The notes: generated by a model from the letters alone, not told the origin. 64,000 nucleotides of DNA from Cellulomonas sp. Root930 (GCA_001429255.1 LMJI01000002.1:62001-126000); one strand, 5' to 3'. Positions 9,210 through 21,476 are shown, counted from the stretch's first letter. A program made the numbers and translations.

Positions 9210-10499
9210 TCATTCTCCCGTCACGGGGATGGTGCGAGCGGCGACCTTGCTCCACTCGCTGTCGAGGGTGGCGAGCGCGGCCTCGGCGTCGCCGCTGAAC
9301 AGGAACTGCTGGTCGATCGCCGCGAGCGGGATGCTGGGCGGGATCTGGTGGTCGATGAAGCCCGCGATGCGGCCCTCGTCGAAGTACGGCGCGACCGACT
9401 GGATCGCGGGCTCCTCACTGAGCTCGGCGCCCTCCACGGACGGGATCATGTTCTGCGAGGCGGCGAACTCCTCGATCACGTCCTTCTGGAACAGGTAGTC
9501 GATGAAGCGCAGCGCCTCCTCCTGGCGGGGGGTGTCCTTCGCCATGGTCACGACGACGTCGACACCGGAGACCAGCACGCGGTCGGCGGGGTCCTCGGTG
9601 GCCGGGTACGGGAAGATCCCCGCGCGGATGTCCGGGTTGATGCCCTTGATCGGGCTCAGCGCCCAGATGCCCTGCAGGAGCATGGCGACCTCGCCGTTGG
9701 CGAACGCGGCGTTGCCGTCGTCGTACGTGGCCCCGCGGTAGCCGTCCTGCATGTAGTCGAACAGCTGGTACTGCTGGTCCATGGCCTCGGCGAAGTTCTT
9801 CTGGAACGACACCTCCGAGTCCGGACCCGTCTCCTCGCCCTGCTCGCGCATCTGGTCGAAGAAGTCGTCGCCGGCGGGGTAGGCACCGAGCGCGTTGAAG
9901 GAGGGCAGTCCGGTCCACGAGTCGGCGAGGGTCCCGTAGAACGGGGTGATGCCGGCCGCCTGGAGCGCGTCGCAGACCGCGATCAGGTCGTCCCAGGTCT
10001 CGGGGACCTCGAGGCCCTGCTGCTCGAAGATCTCCTGGTTGTAGATGACCCCGTTGGCGTTGTTGACGTAGCCGAGGCCGTTGACCTCGTCGCCGTACGT
10101 ACCCAGGTCCGCGATGATCTCCTGCACCGCCGGGTTGATGGTGTCCAGCACCGGCTCGTCGGCGAAGTCGTAGAAGACCCCGGCCTGCACCAGTCGGCCG
10201 AAGTTCCCGCTCGCGTTCAGGGTGATGACGTCGGGCGTCTTGTCCTTCACCAGCAGCGTCCGGATGGCCGTGTCGGCGTCGGCGACCTGGTTCTGGACCA
10301 CCTTGATGTCGGGGTTCTCGGCCTCGAAGTCCGCGATGATCTGCGTGAAGTCCTCGAGCGCCTCACCCTTGAACTGGAAGAAGCTCAGGGTGGTCACGCC
10401 GTCGGACGGTTCGTTCGCACAGCCGCCGACGGCGGCCAGCAGGGCGACCAGGGCGGCCGCGGCTGCAGTGCGACCCCGTCGCTTCTCTCGGTTTCTCAT
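9210..10499 (-). CDS. Sugar-binding lipoprotein of ABC transporter
   Basis: 429-residue family 1 solute-binding protein. An Arg-rich N-terminus, a hydrophobic stretch and the lipobox VGGC mark it as a membrane-anchored lipoprotein. The mature protein starts CANEPSDGVTTLSFFQF, and ADLGTYGDEVNGLGYVNNAN lies in the ligand-binding core. AAGGAGG at 10505-10511 fixes the ATG. It lies 29 bases after the alpha-galactosidase and is coupled to the permeases. By context it probably binds raffinose-, melibiose- or isomaltose-type sugars (inference). Confidence 0.92.
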   Translation of the reverse strand: MRNREKRRGRTAAAAALVALLAAVGGCANEPSDGVTTLSFFQFKGEALEDFTQIIADFEAENPDIKVVQNQVADADTAIRTLLVKDKTPDVITLNASGNFGRLVQAGVFYDFADEPVLDTINPAVQEIIADLGTYGDEVNGLGYVNNANGVIYNQEIFEQQGLEVPETWDDLIAVCDALQAAGITPFYGTLADSWTGLPSFNALGAYPAGDDFFDQMREQGEETGPDSEVSFQKNFAEAMDQQYQLFDYMQDGYRGATYDDGNAAFANGEVAMLLQGIWALSPIKGINPDIRAGIFPYPATEDPADRVLVSGVDVVVTMAKDTPRQEEALRFIDYLFQKDVIEEFAASQNMIPSVEGAELSEEPAIQSVAPYFDEGRIAGFIDHQIPPSIPLAAIDQQFLFSGDAEAALATLDSEWSKVAARTIPVTGE

Positions 10500-10528
10500 C
10501 GTGCGCCTCCTTGCGCGTGTGGACGTGC

Positions 10529-12697
10529 TCAGGTCTGGGCTACGAGCTCGATGACGGTGGATCGCTGGGGGTACTGGACCGGCGGCCGGAGGCCGACGGC
10601 GTCGAGCTCGCGGCCCGTCAGGGTGGTGTCGTGCGTCTGCCAGGCGAGCTCGGACTGACCGGCGGTCCCGGTGGGGCCGCCGACGACGCTGATCCGGTAC
10701 CGCCGCCCGGGGTCGAGCCCGGGGATCCGGACCCTGCCCGGCGGGTAGGACGCGGTGGTGTCGGTCTGGGTGAGGGTGAACACGGCGGACGAGCCGTCCT
10801 GCGCGACGACGCCGCGGACGTCGATGCCCGGCTCGGTGCCGTCGACGTCGACCGTGCGACCGGTCGCGACGAGCGGGCGGATGCGCTTGGCGTACTCCAC
10901 CCACGCCGCGATGCGACGGCGGATGGTCTCGTCCGTCGTCGTGAGGTCCCACTCGATCCCGACGTGGCCGAACAGCGCGACCGCGGCGCTGAGGTCGAGG
11001 TCCACGGTCCGGCCGGTGGAGTGCACGACGGGGCTGGTCAGGTGCATGCCCATCATCTCGGGCGGCACCACCAGCGCCGTGTACCGCTGGTTCACCAGGC
11101 GCTCGAGCGGGTCGAGGTTGTCGCTGGTCCAGATCCGGTCCGTCCGCGCCAGGATGCCGAGGTCGACCCGCGCACCACCGGAGGCGCAGCTCTCGATCTC
11201 GAGCCCGGGATGGGCCGCCTTGAGCTCGTCGAGGAGCCGGTAGAGCGCCAGGGTGTGCTCGCGGACGCGGGCCACGCCCCCCGGGCCGCTGCCGGCGTCC
11301 AGCAGGTCGCGGTTGTGGTCCCACTTCAGGTAGGCGATCGGGTACTCGTCCAGCAGGGCGTGCAGCCGGCCGGCGATGAAGGCGTACGCCTCGTCGTGCG
11401 CGAGGTCGAGCACCTGCTGCTGACGGGCCGACGGTGGAAGGGTCGTCCGTGCGCGCAGGATCCAGTCGGGGTGCCGACGAGCGAGGTCGCTGTCGGGGTT
11501 GACCATCTCGGGCTCCACCCAGAGGCCGAACTCCATGCCCCGGGCGACGACGTGGTCCACGAGCGGGTGGAGCCCGTCCGGCCAGACCGTCGGGTCGACG
11601 TACCAGTCGCCCAGGCCGGCGGTGTCGTCGCGACGGCCGGTGAACCAGCCGTCGTCGAGCACGAACCGCTCGACGCCGACGGACGCGGCGGCGTCGGCCA
11701 GCGCGGTGAGCCGGTCGAGGGAGTGGTCGAAGTACACCGCCTCCCAGGTGTTGAGGGTGATGGGCCGGTCCCGGCGAGGATGCGCCGGCCGACGGCGCCA
11801 CTCGTCGTGGAACCGGTGGGCGAGCTCGCTGAGCCCGTCACCCCAGGACCCGATGACCTCCGGCGACGTCAGGGTCGCGCCCGGCGCGAGGACGACCTCC
11901 CCGGGGGCGAACAGCTCGCCGCCCGCGAGGATCGCCTCGCCCGACACGGTCCGCTCCGCGACGAGCCGGTGGTTGCCGCTCCAGGCGACATGGACGGCGT
12001 GGACGCGGCCGCGCTCGAACCCGAACCCGGGCCTACCGGCGGCCAGCACGAGGGTGGCGTCCGCGCCGGGCCGGCCGCGGCGGCTCTCCCGCAGGTAGGT
12101 CCCGAAGCCGAAGGGGTGCCGCTGCGGGGATCGTTCGCGCAGGTGGCGGCCGGTGGTGTCGAGGATCTCGGTGGCGTCCCACGGCACGGGGAACGCGAGG
12201 TGCAGGTGCTGGAGCGTGTAGGGGGAGTCGCCGGAGTTGCGCAGGGTGATCCGCTGGTGGAGCAGGCCGGCGGTGCCGACGCTGAGCTCCAGGTGCGCAG
12301 CGAGCCTCGCCTCCCGGTCGACGAGCGACAGCAGTGCTCGGTGCTCGTCGACCTCGACGCCGACCAGCTCCAGGCGGACGCTGAACGACGCCCCGTCGCG
12401 GTGTCCCTCGAGCCCGGGGGTGCCGAGCCAGCCGCCGGCGGGTGAGGCGACGAGCGTCGCGCGGGCGGTCTCGTCCAGCCCGCCCGAGACCCGCTGCGGA
12501 CGCGCCGCGACGGCCAGGCTGCGCAGCGTCTGCTCGGTCGAGTCGGTCAGCTCCTCGCCCCAGTGCACGATCGCCGGGTTCGGGGCCGCATCGAGGTCGA
12601 TCACGACGCTGGTGCCGCCGCGGTGGAGGTGGAGCACGCGTCCCTCCGGGGTGGAGCGCGGCCCGTCGGCGGTGATCACCTCGTCGTGGAAGAGCAT
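10529..12697 (-). CDS. GH36 alpha-galactosidase
   Basis: 722-residue clan GH-D enzyme hydrolysing terminal alpha-galactose from melibiose/raffinose-type sugars. N-terminal beta-sandwich, then a TIM barrel with LDDGWFTGRRDD, the nucleophile Asp in KWDHNRD (about D460), SCASGGARVD, and the acid/base Asp in WTSDNLDPLER (about D526); a small C-terminal beta domain. The 66-residue spacing of the two Asp fits GH36. No signal peptide, so cytoplasmic. First gene of the leftward operon, divergent from the ROK regulator. Confidence 0.95.
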   Translation of the reverse strand: MLFHDEVITADGPRSTPEGRVLHLHRGGTSVVIDLDAAPNPAIVHWGEELTDSTEQTLRSLAVAARPQRVSGGLDETARATLVASPAGGWLGTPGLEGHRDGASFSVRLELVGVEVDEHRALLSLVDREARLAAHLELSVGTAGLLHQRITLRNSGDSPYTLQHLHLAFPVPWDATEILDTTGRHLRERSPQRHPFGFGTYLRESRRGRPGADATLVLAAGRPGFGFERGRVHAVHVAWSGNHRLVAERTVSGEAILAGGELFAPGEVVLAPGATLTSPEVIGSWGDGLSELAHRFHDEWRRRPAHPRRDRPITLNTWEAVYFDHSLDRLTALADAAASVGVERFVLDDGWFTGRRDDTAGLGDWYVDPTVWPDGLHPLVDHVVARGMEFGLWVEPEMVNPDSDLARRHPDWILRARTTLPPSARQQQVLDLAHDEAYAFIAGRLHALLDEYPIAYLKWDHNRDLLDAGSGPGGVARVREHTLALYRLLDELKAAHPGLEIESCASGGARVDLGILARTDRIWTSDNLDPLERLVNQRYTALVVPPEMMGMHLTSPVVHSTGRTVDLDLSAAVALFGHVGIEWDLTTTDETIRRRIAAWVEYAKRIRPLVATGRTVDVDGTEPGIDVRGVVAQDGSSAVFTLTQTDTTASYPPGRVRIPGLDPGRRYRISVVGGPTGTAGQSELAWQTHDTTLTGRELDAVGLRPPVQYPQRSTVIELVAQT

Positions 12698-12809
12698 GAG
12701 ATAGTTCTAACACGGAATAAACAAGGACCACAAGCCGTGCGAATCGCCGATTCACCCCCGTGCGACCGTTCCTTCATGTCATGATGGAACCAATGAACGG
12801 GTCGAGCGG
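12698..12809. promoter_or_regulatory. Divergent control region between the GH36 operon and the ROK gene
   Basis: 112 bases, locally AT-rich next to the GH36 start. It holds a 13-bp odd palindrome GAATCG-C-CGATTC (12741-12753), a direct repeat CCGTGCGA (12735-12742 and 12758-12765, 23-bp period) flanking that palindrome, and TCATG-T-CATGA (12774-12784) near the ROK start. These are candidate sites for the ROK protein; none is proven. Confidence 0.5.
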
Positions 12810-13979
12810 GTGCTGAGCGAGAGCGAGCGCGCGCTCGCGCGCGCGGTGCTCATCCACGGGCCGATCTCGCGCAGCGAGCTGACCAGCCGGCTCGGTCTGT
12901 CACCGCCGAGCCTGACGCGCCTGGCCAAGCCGTTCCTCGACCGCGGGCTGCTGATCGAGCTCGACGACCGGACCGACGGCTCCGTCGGTCGCCCTGTCCG
13001 CCCCCTTGACGTGCGGCCGGGCCTCGCCCACTTCGCGGGCGTCAAGATCACGGGCGAGTCCCTCCACGTCGTCGCGACGGACGTGCGCGCCGGGCTCCTC
13101 GCGTACGAGGAGCACCGCCTCGAGCGCCGCGACCCGGAGGGCGTGGCCGCCGAGATCGCCCGAGCCGTGCGGGGCCTGGGCGTCGACCGCCTCGCGGGCG
13201 TCGGTGTGTCGCTCGGCGGTGCCGTCCGGGACGGCCGCGTCGAGTTCGCGCCGTTCCTCGACTGGACGGACGTGCCCTTCGCGGCGCTGGTCGAGGCCGA
13301 GCTCGGGGTCCCCGCGTCGATCGAGAACGACCTGGTCGCCCTCGCTGAGGCCGAACGCTGGTTCGGGATGGGCCGGGGCATCCCCGGGTTCGTCGTCATC
13401 ACCATCGGCGCCGGCATCGGTTACGCGCTCGTGGTGAACGGGCAGGCCGTGCACTCGCGCGAGGCGGGCGTCGGGCTAGGCGGGCACATCCCGCTCGGCA
13501 CCACCGGACCCGTCTGCCACGCGGGCCACCGGGGGTGCGCCGAAGCCATGCTCACCTCCGGATCGATCGCCTCGCAGGTCTCGGCGGCGCTGCAGCGCCC
13601 GGTCGACTACGACGAGGTGCTGCGCCTGGCGGCGCTGGGCGACCCGGCGGCGGCCACCGTCGTCGACGAGGCCGCCGCCGCCCTCGGACGCCTTGTCGCG
13701 ATGGCCGTCAACCTGACCCTGCAGCCAGCGGCGGTGCTCGCCGGCGAGGGCATCGCGCTCTTCTCCCTCGCCGAGGAGCGGGTGCGGGCGGCGATCGCGG
13801 CCGACCGGGACCCGCGCGCCGAGCCCGTCCAGCTGTTCGTCGACGAGTCGGGCTTCTCCGCCTGGGCCCGCGGTGCGGCGACGATCGCGATCCAGGATGC
13901 CGTCGACCGCATCGACCTGGACCAGGAGGTGCAGGACCTGGTGCCCGCCTCGGCGGCGACGAGAGGAGCCCTCGCATGA
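12810..13979 (+). CDS. ROK family transcriptional regulator
   Basis: 389-residue protein with an N-terminal winged HTH (SRSELTSRLGLSPPSLTRL) followed by a ROK sugar-binding fold (GVGVSLGGAV, IENDL with D174, GAGIGYALVVNG, GHIPLGTTG). The usual zinc motif CxCGxxGC is CHAGHRGC here, so one of the metal cysteines is Ala (A238). The N-terminal DxGGT ATP motif is also absent (GVKITG). It should therefore be a sugar-sensing repressor, not a kinase. The GTG at 12810 has only a weak RBS. Overlaps the GH13 gene by four bases. Confidence 0.88.
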   Translation: MLSESERALARAVLIHGPISRSELTSRLGLSPPSLTRLAKPFLDRGLLIELDDRTDGSVGRPVRPLDVRPGLAHFAGVKITGESLHVVATDVRAGLLAYEEHRLERRDPEGVAAEIARAVRGLGVDRLAGVGVSLGGAVRDGRVEFAPFLDWTDVPFAALVEAELGVPASIENDLVALAEAERWFGMGRGIPGFVVITIGAGIGYALVVNGQAVHSREAGVGLGGHIPLGTTGPVCHAGHRGCAEAMLTSGSIASQVSAALQRPVDYDEVLRLAALGDPAAATVVDEAAAALGRLVAMAVNLTLQPAAVLAGEGIALFSLAEERVRAAIAADRDPRAEPVQLFVDESGFSAWARGAATIAIQDAVDRIDLDQEVQDLVPASAATRGALA

Positions 13980-15658
13980 CGTGGACGACGCAGGACGCCC
14001 CGTGGTGGACCCGGGCCGTGGTGTACCAGGTGTACCCGCGCTCGTTCGCGGACTCCGACGGCGACGGCATCGGTGACCTGCGGGGCATCCTCGGGCGGCT
14101 GGACCACCTCGCGGAGCTCGGGGTGGACGTCGTGTGGCTGTCGCCCATCTACGCCTCGCCGCAGGACGACAACGGGTACGACATCAGCGACTACCAGGCG
14201 GTCGACCCGGTGTTCGGCACGCTCGAGGACCTCGACGAGCTGGTGGCGGCCCTGCACCAGCGGGGCATGAAGCTGGTCATGGACCTCGTCGTCAACCACA
14301 CGTCCGACGAGCACCCGTGGTTCGTCGAGTCCCGCGACCCGGCCAGTCCGAAGCGCGACTGGTACTGGTGGCGCCCACCCCGCGCGGGGATGGCGGCGGG
14401 TGCACCAGGAGCAGAGCCGACCAACTGGCGCTCGTTCTTCCAGGGGTCCACCTGGGAGCTCGACGAGCGGTCCGACGAGTACTTCCTGCACCTGTTCAGC
14501 CGCAAGCAGCCGGACCTCAACTGGGAGAACCCGCAGGTCCGCGAGGCGGTGTACTCGATGATGCGCTGGTGGCTCGACCGGGGGGTCGACGGCTTCCGCA
14601 TGGACGTCATCAACCTGATCTCCAAGGACACCGCCCTGCCGGACGGCGTGGTCACCGACGGCCTGCTCGCCGACGGCTCGGGGTCCTACGTCTGCGGTCC
14701 GCGCATCCACGAGTTCCTGGCGGAGATGCACAAGGCCGTGTTCGCCGGTCGCCCCGAGCGGCTGCTGACGGTGGGGGAGATGCCCGGCGTCACCGTCGAG
14801 CAGGCGCGCGACTTCACCGACCCGGCGAGGGCGGAGGTCGACATGGTGTTCCAGTTCGAGCACGTCGGCCTCGACCACGGGCCGGGCGGCAAGTTCGACG
14901 TCCGTCCGCTGCGGCTGCGTGACCTCAAGGCGTCGTTCGGGCGCTGGCAGGCCGCGCTGGCCGACGTCGGCTGGAACAGCCTCTACTGGGACAACCACGA
15001 CCAGCCGCGGATCGTGTCGCGGTTCGGCGACGACGGTCGGTACCGGCGCGAGTCGGCCACGATGCTCGCGACCGTGCTGCACCTGCACCGCGGCACGCCG
15101 TACGTCTACCAGGGCGAGGAGCTCGGGATGACGAACGCGCACTTCACGCGGTTCGACCAGTACCGGGACATCGAGACGCTCAACCACGTGGCGGTGGCGA
15201 CGACGGTGGGCACCGGGTCCGACGAGGACCTGCTGGCCGGCATCGCCGCGATGGGCCGCGACAACGCCCGCACGCCCATGCAGTGGGACGCCTCCCCGCA
15301 CGCGGGCTTCACGACGGGCACCCCGTGGATCTCCGTCAACGAGAACTACCCGATGGTGAACGCCGAGGCGGAGCGCGCCGACCCCGACTCGGTCTTCCAC
15401 TACTACCGGGCGCTCATCGCGCTGCGGCACGACGACCCCGTGGTGGCGCTCGGCGACTTCACGATGCTCCTGCCGGACCACGAGCACGTGTACGCGTTCA
15501 CCCGCCGGCTCGGCGACGTGACGCTCACGGTCCTGGGCAACTTCTCGGGTGAGGTCCAGGAGATCGGGCTCGACCTCGGCGAGCTGGTGCTCGGCAACTA
15601 CCCGGACCCCTCCGGCCCGGACCTGCGACCGTGGGAGGCGCGGGTCCACCGGTCCTGA
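13976..15658 (+). CDS. GH13 alpha-glucosidase (oligo-1,6-glucosidase type)
   Basis: 560-residue cytoplasmic alpha-glucosidase. Catalytic triad visible: Asp in FRMDVINLIS (about D210), Glu in TVGEMPG (about E268), Asp in WDNHDQPR (about D342); QPDLNWENP is typical of the isomaltase/alpha-glucosidase subfamily. Val after the nucleophile (MDV) is the residue linked to alpha-1,6 preference in this family (knowledge). It would split isomaltose-type sugars, or the glucosyl unit left once galactose has been removed from raffinose sugars. Start ATG overlaps the ROK stop (ATGA). Confidence 0.93.
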   Translation: MTWTTQDAPWWTRAVVYQVYPRSFADSDGDGIGDLRGILGRLDHLAELGVDVVWLSPIYASPQDDNGYDISDYQAVDPVFGTLEDLDELVAALHQRGMKLVMDLVVNHTSDEHPWFVESRDPASPKRDWYWWRPPRAGMAAGAPGAEPTNWRSFFQGSTWELDERSDEYFLHLFSRKQPDLNWENPQVREAVYSMMRWWLDRGVDGFRMDVINLISKDTALPDGVVTDGLLADGSGSYVCGPRIHEFLAEMHKAVFAGRPERLLTVGEMPGVTVEQARDFTDPARAEVDMVFQFEHVGLDHGPGGKFDVRPLRLRDLKASFGRWQAALADVGWNSLYWDNHDQPRIVSRFGDDGRYRRESATMLATVLHLHRGTPYVYQGEELGMTNAHFTRFDQYRDIETLNHVAVATTVGTGSDEDLLAGIAAMGRDNARTPMQWDASPHAGFTTGTPWISVNENYPMVNAEAERADPDSVFHYYRALIALRHDDPVVALGDFTMLLPDHEHVYAFTRRLGDVTLTVLGNFSGEVQEIGLDLGELVLGNYPDPSGPDLRPWEARVHRS

Positions 15659-15723
15659 CCGTCGGGTCTGCCACCGTGCCGACCCGGGGGCTGGCGGGAC
15701 AGACCGGGGCGTTCCGCGCTCGT

Positions 15724-15729
15724 TAGCGT
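15724..15729 (+). promoter_or_regulatory. -10 element of the DUF2306 gene (leaderless)
   Basis: TAGCGT, seven bases before the ATG at 15737. Confidence 0.55.
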
Positions 15730-15736
15730 CCCGATC

Positions 15737-16501
15737 ATGACGATCGCGACGGCCCCGCCCCACCCGCTGCCCGTCCGGACGCGCCGCCGCTGGGCCGGGT
15801 GGACGGCGGTGCTCCTGACCTCGCTCGCGATCGCCGCGTACTCCGTGACGCCGTACCTGACCTCCTCCCTGCGGGCGCTCACGGACGAGGGGTTCGGGCT
15901 CGCGTCCGCCTACGTCGACCAGCCCGCGGCCGTGCGAGCCGCGTTCTACGTCCACGTCGTCGGCGGAGGGCTGGCGCTCCTGCTGGGCCCGTGGCAGTTC
16001 TGGGCGGGGCTGCGCCGGCGCCTCCCGCGCGTGCACCGGTGGACGGGCCGCACGTACCTGACGGCGGTCGGTGTGGGCGGGGTGGCCTCGCTGGTGATGG
16101 CGCCGTTCAACAGCGTGGGCTTCGTGGGGTTCTTCGGGTTCGGCACGCTCGGCGTCCTGTGGCTCTGGACCGGCTGGCGCGGCTACCGGGCGATCCGCTC
16201 CGGCGACGTCCGGGCGCACCAGGCCTGGATGATCCGGAACTTCGCGTGCACGTTCGCGGCGGTCACGCTGCGGGCCTGGACGGGCCTGCTGCTGGGGATC
16301 CAGATCCCGTTCGTGGACGGCGGGGCGGGCGTCGAGGCGGCGTTCGCCAACGCCTACGCGGCGGTGCCCTTCCTCGCGTGGCTGCCGAACCTCGTGGTCG
16401 CCGAGCTCATGGTGCGCCGCCGCGGGCTGCCCGCCCTGCGGATCGTCGACCCCGCGATGCCGGCCGCTGGCTACGCTCGCACGGAGGTCGTCGAGAAGTA
16501 G
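15737..16501 (+). CDS. DUF2306 membrane protein
   Basis: 254-residue integral membrane protein with about six to seven helices. Family signs are HVVGGGLALLLGPWQF, HRWTGRTYL and HQAWMIRNFA; the repeated membrane His residues resemble haem or metal ligands, but the family function is unknown. The start is set by the leaderless promoter. The following gene begins eight bases after its stop. Confidence 0.8.
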   Translation: MTIATAPPHPLPVRTRRRWAGWTAVLLTSLAIAAYSVTPYLTSSLRALTDEGFGLASAYVDQPAAVRAAFYVHVVGGGLALLLGPWQFWAGLRRRLPRVHRWTGRTYLTAVGVGGVASLVMAPFNSVGFVGFFGFGTLGVLWLWTGWRGYRAIRSGDVRAHQAWMIRNFACTFAAVTLRAWTGLLLGIQIPFVDGGAGVEAAFANAYAAVPFLAWLPNLVVAELMVRRRGLPALRIVDPAMPAAGYARTEVVEK

Positions 16502-16509
16502 GAGCGGGC

Positions 16510-17079
16510 GTGGGCAAGGTGCACGAGAGCATCGACGGCCGGCTGCGGGCGTTCGTCGAGGCGCAGCCGATGTTCTTCGTCGCGACCGCCGCGAGCGGCC
16601 CGGACGGGCACGTGAACCTGTCACCCAAGGGGATCGCCGGGTCGTTCGTGGTGCTCGACGAGCACACGGTGGCGTACCTCGACCTGACTGCCAGCGGCGC
16701 CGAGACGATCGCGCACCTGCGGGACGACGGCCGCATCACGCTCATGTTCTGCGCGTTCGAGGGCCCGCCCAACATCGTCCGGCTGTACGGCCGCGGCCGC
16801 TTCGTCACGCTCTACGACGAGGGCTTCGACGAGCTGGCCGCCCTGTTCCCGGAGACCCGCGGCGCCCGGGCGGTGATCGTCGTCGAGGTGGACCGCGTCT
16901 CCGACTCCTGCGGCTACGGCGTCCCGCGGATGACGCTGGAGGGGGAGCGGGACCTGCTGCCGCCGTACATGGAGCGCAAGGGCGCCGACGGCCAGGCCGC
17001 GTACCGACGCCTGAAGAACCGGACCAGCATCGACGGGCTCCCCGCGTTCGACATGGACCCCGAACCGTCCGCCCCTTGA
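16510..17079 (+). CDS. Pyridoxamine 5'-phosphate oxidase-like flavin-binding protein
   Basis: 189-residue split-barrel protein of the PNPOx-like superfamily (FFVATAASGPDGHVNLSPKG; GRITLMFCAFEGPPNIVRLY). Such proteins bind FMN, F420 or haem; the exact cofactor and substrate are not readable here. The GTG at 16510 is chosen because AGGAG lies at 16500-16504. Probably co-transcribed with the DUF2306 gene. The C-terminal stretch SCGYGVPRM is conserved in this actinobacterial subgroup as I recall it. Confidence 0.75.
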   Translation: MGKVHESIDGRLRAFVEAQPMFFVATAASGPDGHVNLSPKGIAGSFVVLDEHTVAYLDLTASGAETIAHLRDDGRITLMFCAFEGPPNIVRLYGRGRFVTLYDEGFDELAALFPETRGARAVIVVEVDRVSDSCGYGVPRMTLEGERDLLPPYMERKGADGQAAYRRLKNRTSIDGLPAFDMDPEPSAP

Positions 17080-17139
17080 TCCCGTGAACCACGATGTGAG
17101 ATGGGCGGGAGGCGACGTGACACATCGGAAACGTGGGCG

Positions 17140-17145
17140 TAGTGT
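17140..17145 (+). promoter_or_regulatory. -10 element of the ilvB leader transcript
   Basis: TAGTGT, seven bases before the GTG of the leader peptide, so the leader peptide itself appears to be read from a leaderless transcript. Confidence 0.6.
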
Positions 17146-17152
17146 CCACAGC

Positions 17153-17197
17153 GTGCAGACGATCCTTCTCGTAGTACTTCCTGAGCGCGCCGGCTAG
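17153..17197 (+). CDS. ilvBNC leader peptide
   Basis: 14-residue peptide [14 protein letters not shown] whose core is Ile-Leu-Leu-Val-Val-Leu, the end products of the operon. The codons include CTT, GTA, GTA and CTT, which are uncommon in this genome's GC-rich genes and should slow ribosomes when charged tRNA is short. It is followed by a stem overlapping its last codons and then a terminator, and ilvB starts 116 bases after the stop. This is the classical attenuation layout known for ilvB in actinobacteria. Confidence 0.85.
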   Translation: MQTILLVVLPERAG

Positions 17198-17268
17198 AGG
17201 CCTCCCGCACAGGCCTCGTCAGCGCGCTCGCCCCTCGTCCAGCCCGTACGCGGCTCGAGGGGCTTTTT
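17183..17268 (+). promoter_or_regulatory. ilvBNC transcription attenuator
   Basis: Stem A: GAGCGCGC (17183-17190, inside the leader peptide) pairs with GCGCGCTC (17222-17229) and encloses a perfect hairpin GAGGCCT/AGGCCTC (17197-17203, 17211-17217). Stem B, directly abutting: GCCCCTCG (17230-17237) with CGAGGGGC (17256-17263) plus AGCC/GGCT inside, then TTTTT at 17264-17268, a rho-independent terminator. A ribosome paused on the Leu/Val codons would cover or open stem A. The alternative pairing that would block stem B is not obvious by eye. Confidence 0.8.
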
Positions 17269-17312
17269 CGTGCTCAGGCAGTACCCACGCAGCACCACCC
17301 AGGGAGACATCG

Positions 17313-20755
<3,443 letters not shown>

Positions 20756-20771
20756 TCCCTGCTCCATGGAG

Positions 20772-20799
20772 CGGCACCCCGGCTCCGGCCGGGGTGCCG
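20772..20799 (+). terminator. Terminator after ilvC
   Basis: 11-bp perfect stem CGGCACCCCGG / CCGGGGTGCCG with a six-base loop, followed by TTCT. Confidence 0.7.
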
Positions 20800-20867
20800 T
20801 TCTGCGTGGTCGTGCCGGTCACCTGCGGGTACGCAAGGATGGGCGGACGACCGACGGAGGGATGACG

Positions 20868-21419
20868 ATGACCGACCAGCAGGTGGAGCCGCCCGAGGGT
20901 GTCGAGGGTGCTGTCGAGGACGAGCGGATCGCGGCGTTCTGGCAGGCGGCCCGGGGGCACGTCGGGTTCGGCAAGCTGGACGCCATCGTCGGCGGGACGC
21001 CCGAGGACGTCGTGCCGCCGCCGTCGTGGTCGTACGGCGACGACGCCGAGGCCGAGGACCTGCTGGCCCGCGTGCTCGACGGACGCAAGACGGCCACCGC
21101 GCTCGCGGTCGCCGAGCTGGAGCAGGTCGGCCTGGAGCTCCCGCGCGTCGGTGACCTGTCGATCGTCGTCGACGGCGAGGGCACCCCGCGGGCGCTGCTG
21201 CGCACGACGGAGGTCGAGGTCGTCCCGTTCGACCAGGTCGGTGCCGAGCACGCCGCGGCGGAGGCCGAGGACGACGGCTCGCTGGAGCAGTGGCGCGTGC
21301 ACCACGAGGAATCGTGGCGGCGGGTGCTCGGCGAGGCCTTCTCGCCGTCGCTGGACGTGATGCTGGAGCGGTTCGAGCTGATCTACCCGACGACCGGTCC
21401 GACGCCCGCGGTCGACTGA
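20868..21419 (+). CDS. ASCH domain protein
   Basis: 183-residue protein with an ASCH fold (ARVLDGRKTATALAV, EQWRVHHEESW). ASCH domains resemble PUA/EVE folds and are thought to bind RNA or modified nucleotides; one studied member is an N4-acetylcytidine hydrolase (family knowledge). Two ATGs lie six bases apart (20862, 20868); GGAGG at 20856-20860 is correctly spaced for the second. It sits alone between the ilvC terminator and leuB and shows no pathway link. Confidence 0.8.
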   Translation: MTDQQVEPPEGVEGAVEDERIAAFWQAARGHVGFGKLDAIVGGTPEDVVPPPSWSYGDDAEAEDLLARVLDGRKTATALAVAELEQVGLELPRVGDLSIVVDGEGTPRALLRTTEVEVVPFDQVGAEHAAAEAEDDGSLEQWRVHHEESWRRVLGEAFSPSLDVMLERFELIYPTTGPTPAVD

Positions 21420-21470
21420 GCGGCGCGTTCCGTCAGATGAGACACCCGTCCCGAGCGGTGGGACGGGGTC

Positions 21471-21476
21471 TACGCT
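21471..21476 (+). promoter_or_regulatory. -10 element of leuB (leaderless)
   Basis: TACGCT, six bases before the ATG at 21483. Confidence 0.55.

Noticed and set aside
17080..17312. T-box or other riboswitch before ilvB
   Set aside because: No T-box sequence or specifier-loop architecture; the leader peptide and terminator explain the region.
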